Source: Prevotella sp. (GTDB lineage: Bacteria > Bacteroidota > Bacteroidia > Bacteroidales > Bacteroidaceae). From it: 29,735 nucleotides of DNA. The translations under genes and the position numbers were made by a program. Location of the stretch: positions 1 through 29,735 of the forward strand of contig DLZV01000022.1 of NCBI GenBank assembly GCA_003447235.1. The letters run 5' to 3'. Each line of letters starts with the position of its first letter. Within the stretch, counting starts at the first letter, position 1. The notes beneath the pieces are model-generated. The model was given only the letters and a program-made list of their open reading frames with translations, was not told the DNA's origin and did no database searches. Below are positions 29,685-29,735 of the stretch, piece after piece.

Positions 29685-29735
29685 CACCATCATTTGAGAC
29701 TTGTGGAACAAACCCATAGAGGGCCCGCGACGGGC

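Overview
The window looks like chromosomal DNA of a Bacteroidota bacterium, most likely in or near Prevotellaceae (Prevotella sensu lato). The pointers are: several promoter-like sites matching the Bacteroidota sigma-ABfr consensus (TTG or TTTG, about 19-20 bp, TAnnTTTG); a complete Bat (Bacteroides aerotolerance) operon; GldE; carboxynorspermidine decarboxylase; a DUF2027-Smr protein; DUF2023 beside a flavodoxin; and tRNA genes without an encoded CCA. The species cannot be named from the sequence alone.

Layout. (1) 1-4.9 kb is visibly less G+C-rich than the middle of the window. It holds small transport and redox genes: a ZIP metal transporter, a truncated MFS (Fsr-like) remnant, a 59-residue winged-helix protein, a CrcB/Fluc fluoride channel, a membrane-anchored nitroreductase paired with a flavinylated FMN-binding/NapH-like membrane protein, and an MgtC-family protein. 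Upstream of mgtC is a four-fold 11-bp-phased repeat. (2) 4.9-11.1 kb, all on the minus strand, is housekeeping: a secreted protein of unknown function, glutamine-dependent NAD synthetase, the DUF2027-Smr protein, QueA and a PAP2 phosphatase. (3) 11.1-19.4 kb is the Bat/MoxR operon on the minus strand: moxR, DUF58, a small membrane BatD-like protein, batA, batB, batC and a fused batD-batE. Several of these genes overlap by 1-4 bp. (4) 19.8-22.1 kb carries DUF2023, flavodoxin and prs on the minus strand, with short repeats between fldA and prs. (5) 22.2-28.0 kb is on the plus strand: nspC, a Gly-Leu-Leu-Gly tRNA cluster, an unknown conserved gene, ssb, gldE, a phosphopantetheinyl transferase and a short CNNM/CorC-like protein. 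(6) 28.0-29.7 kb is A+T-rich and nearly gene-free. It contains a probable IS66 N-terminal remnant, a perfect 44-bp palindrome flanked by inverted CCTTACA heptamer arrays, and a good promoter pointing out of the window.

How the genes work together. The Bat operon couples a MoxR AAA+ ATPase to DUF58 and von Willebrand A proteins and to periplasmic TPR/BatD proteins, probably an envelope stress or maturation machine. The NapH-like flavoprotein plus anchored nitroreductase may form a small trans-membrane electron route. The ssb-gldE-PPTase genes are tightly packed and probably co-transcribed. The best candidates for something not yet described are the heptamer/palindrome element at the right end, the 11-bp-phased array at mgtC, and the flavinylated redox pair. 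None is proven by sequence alone.
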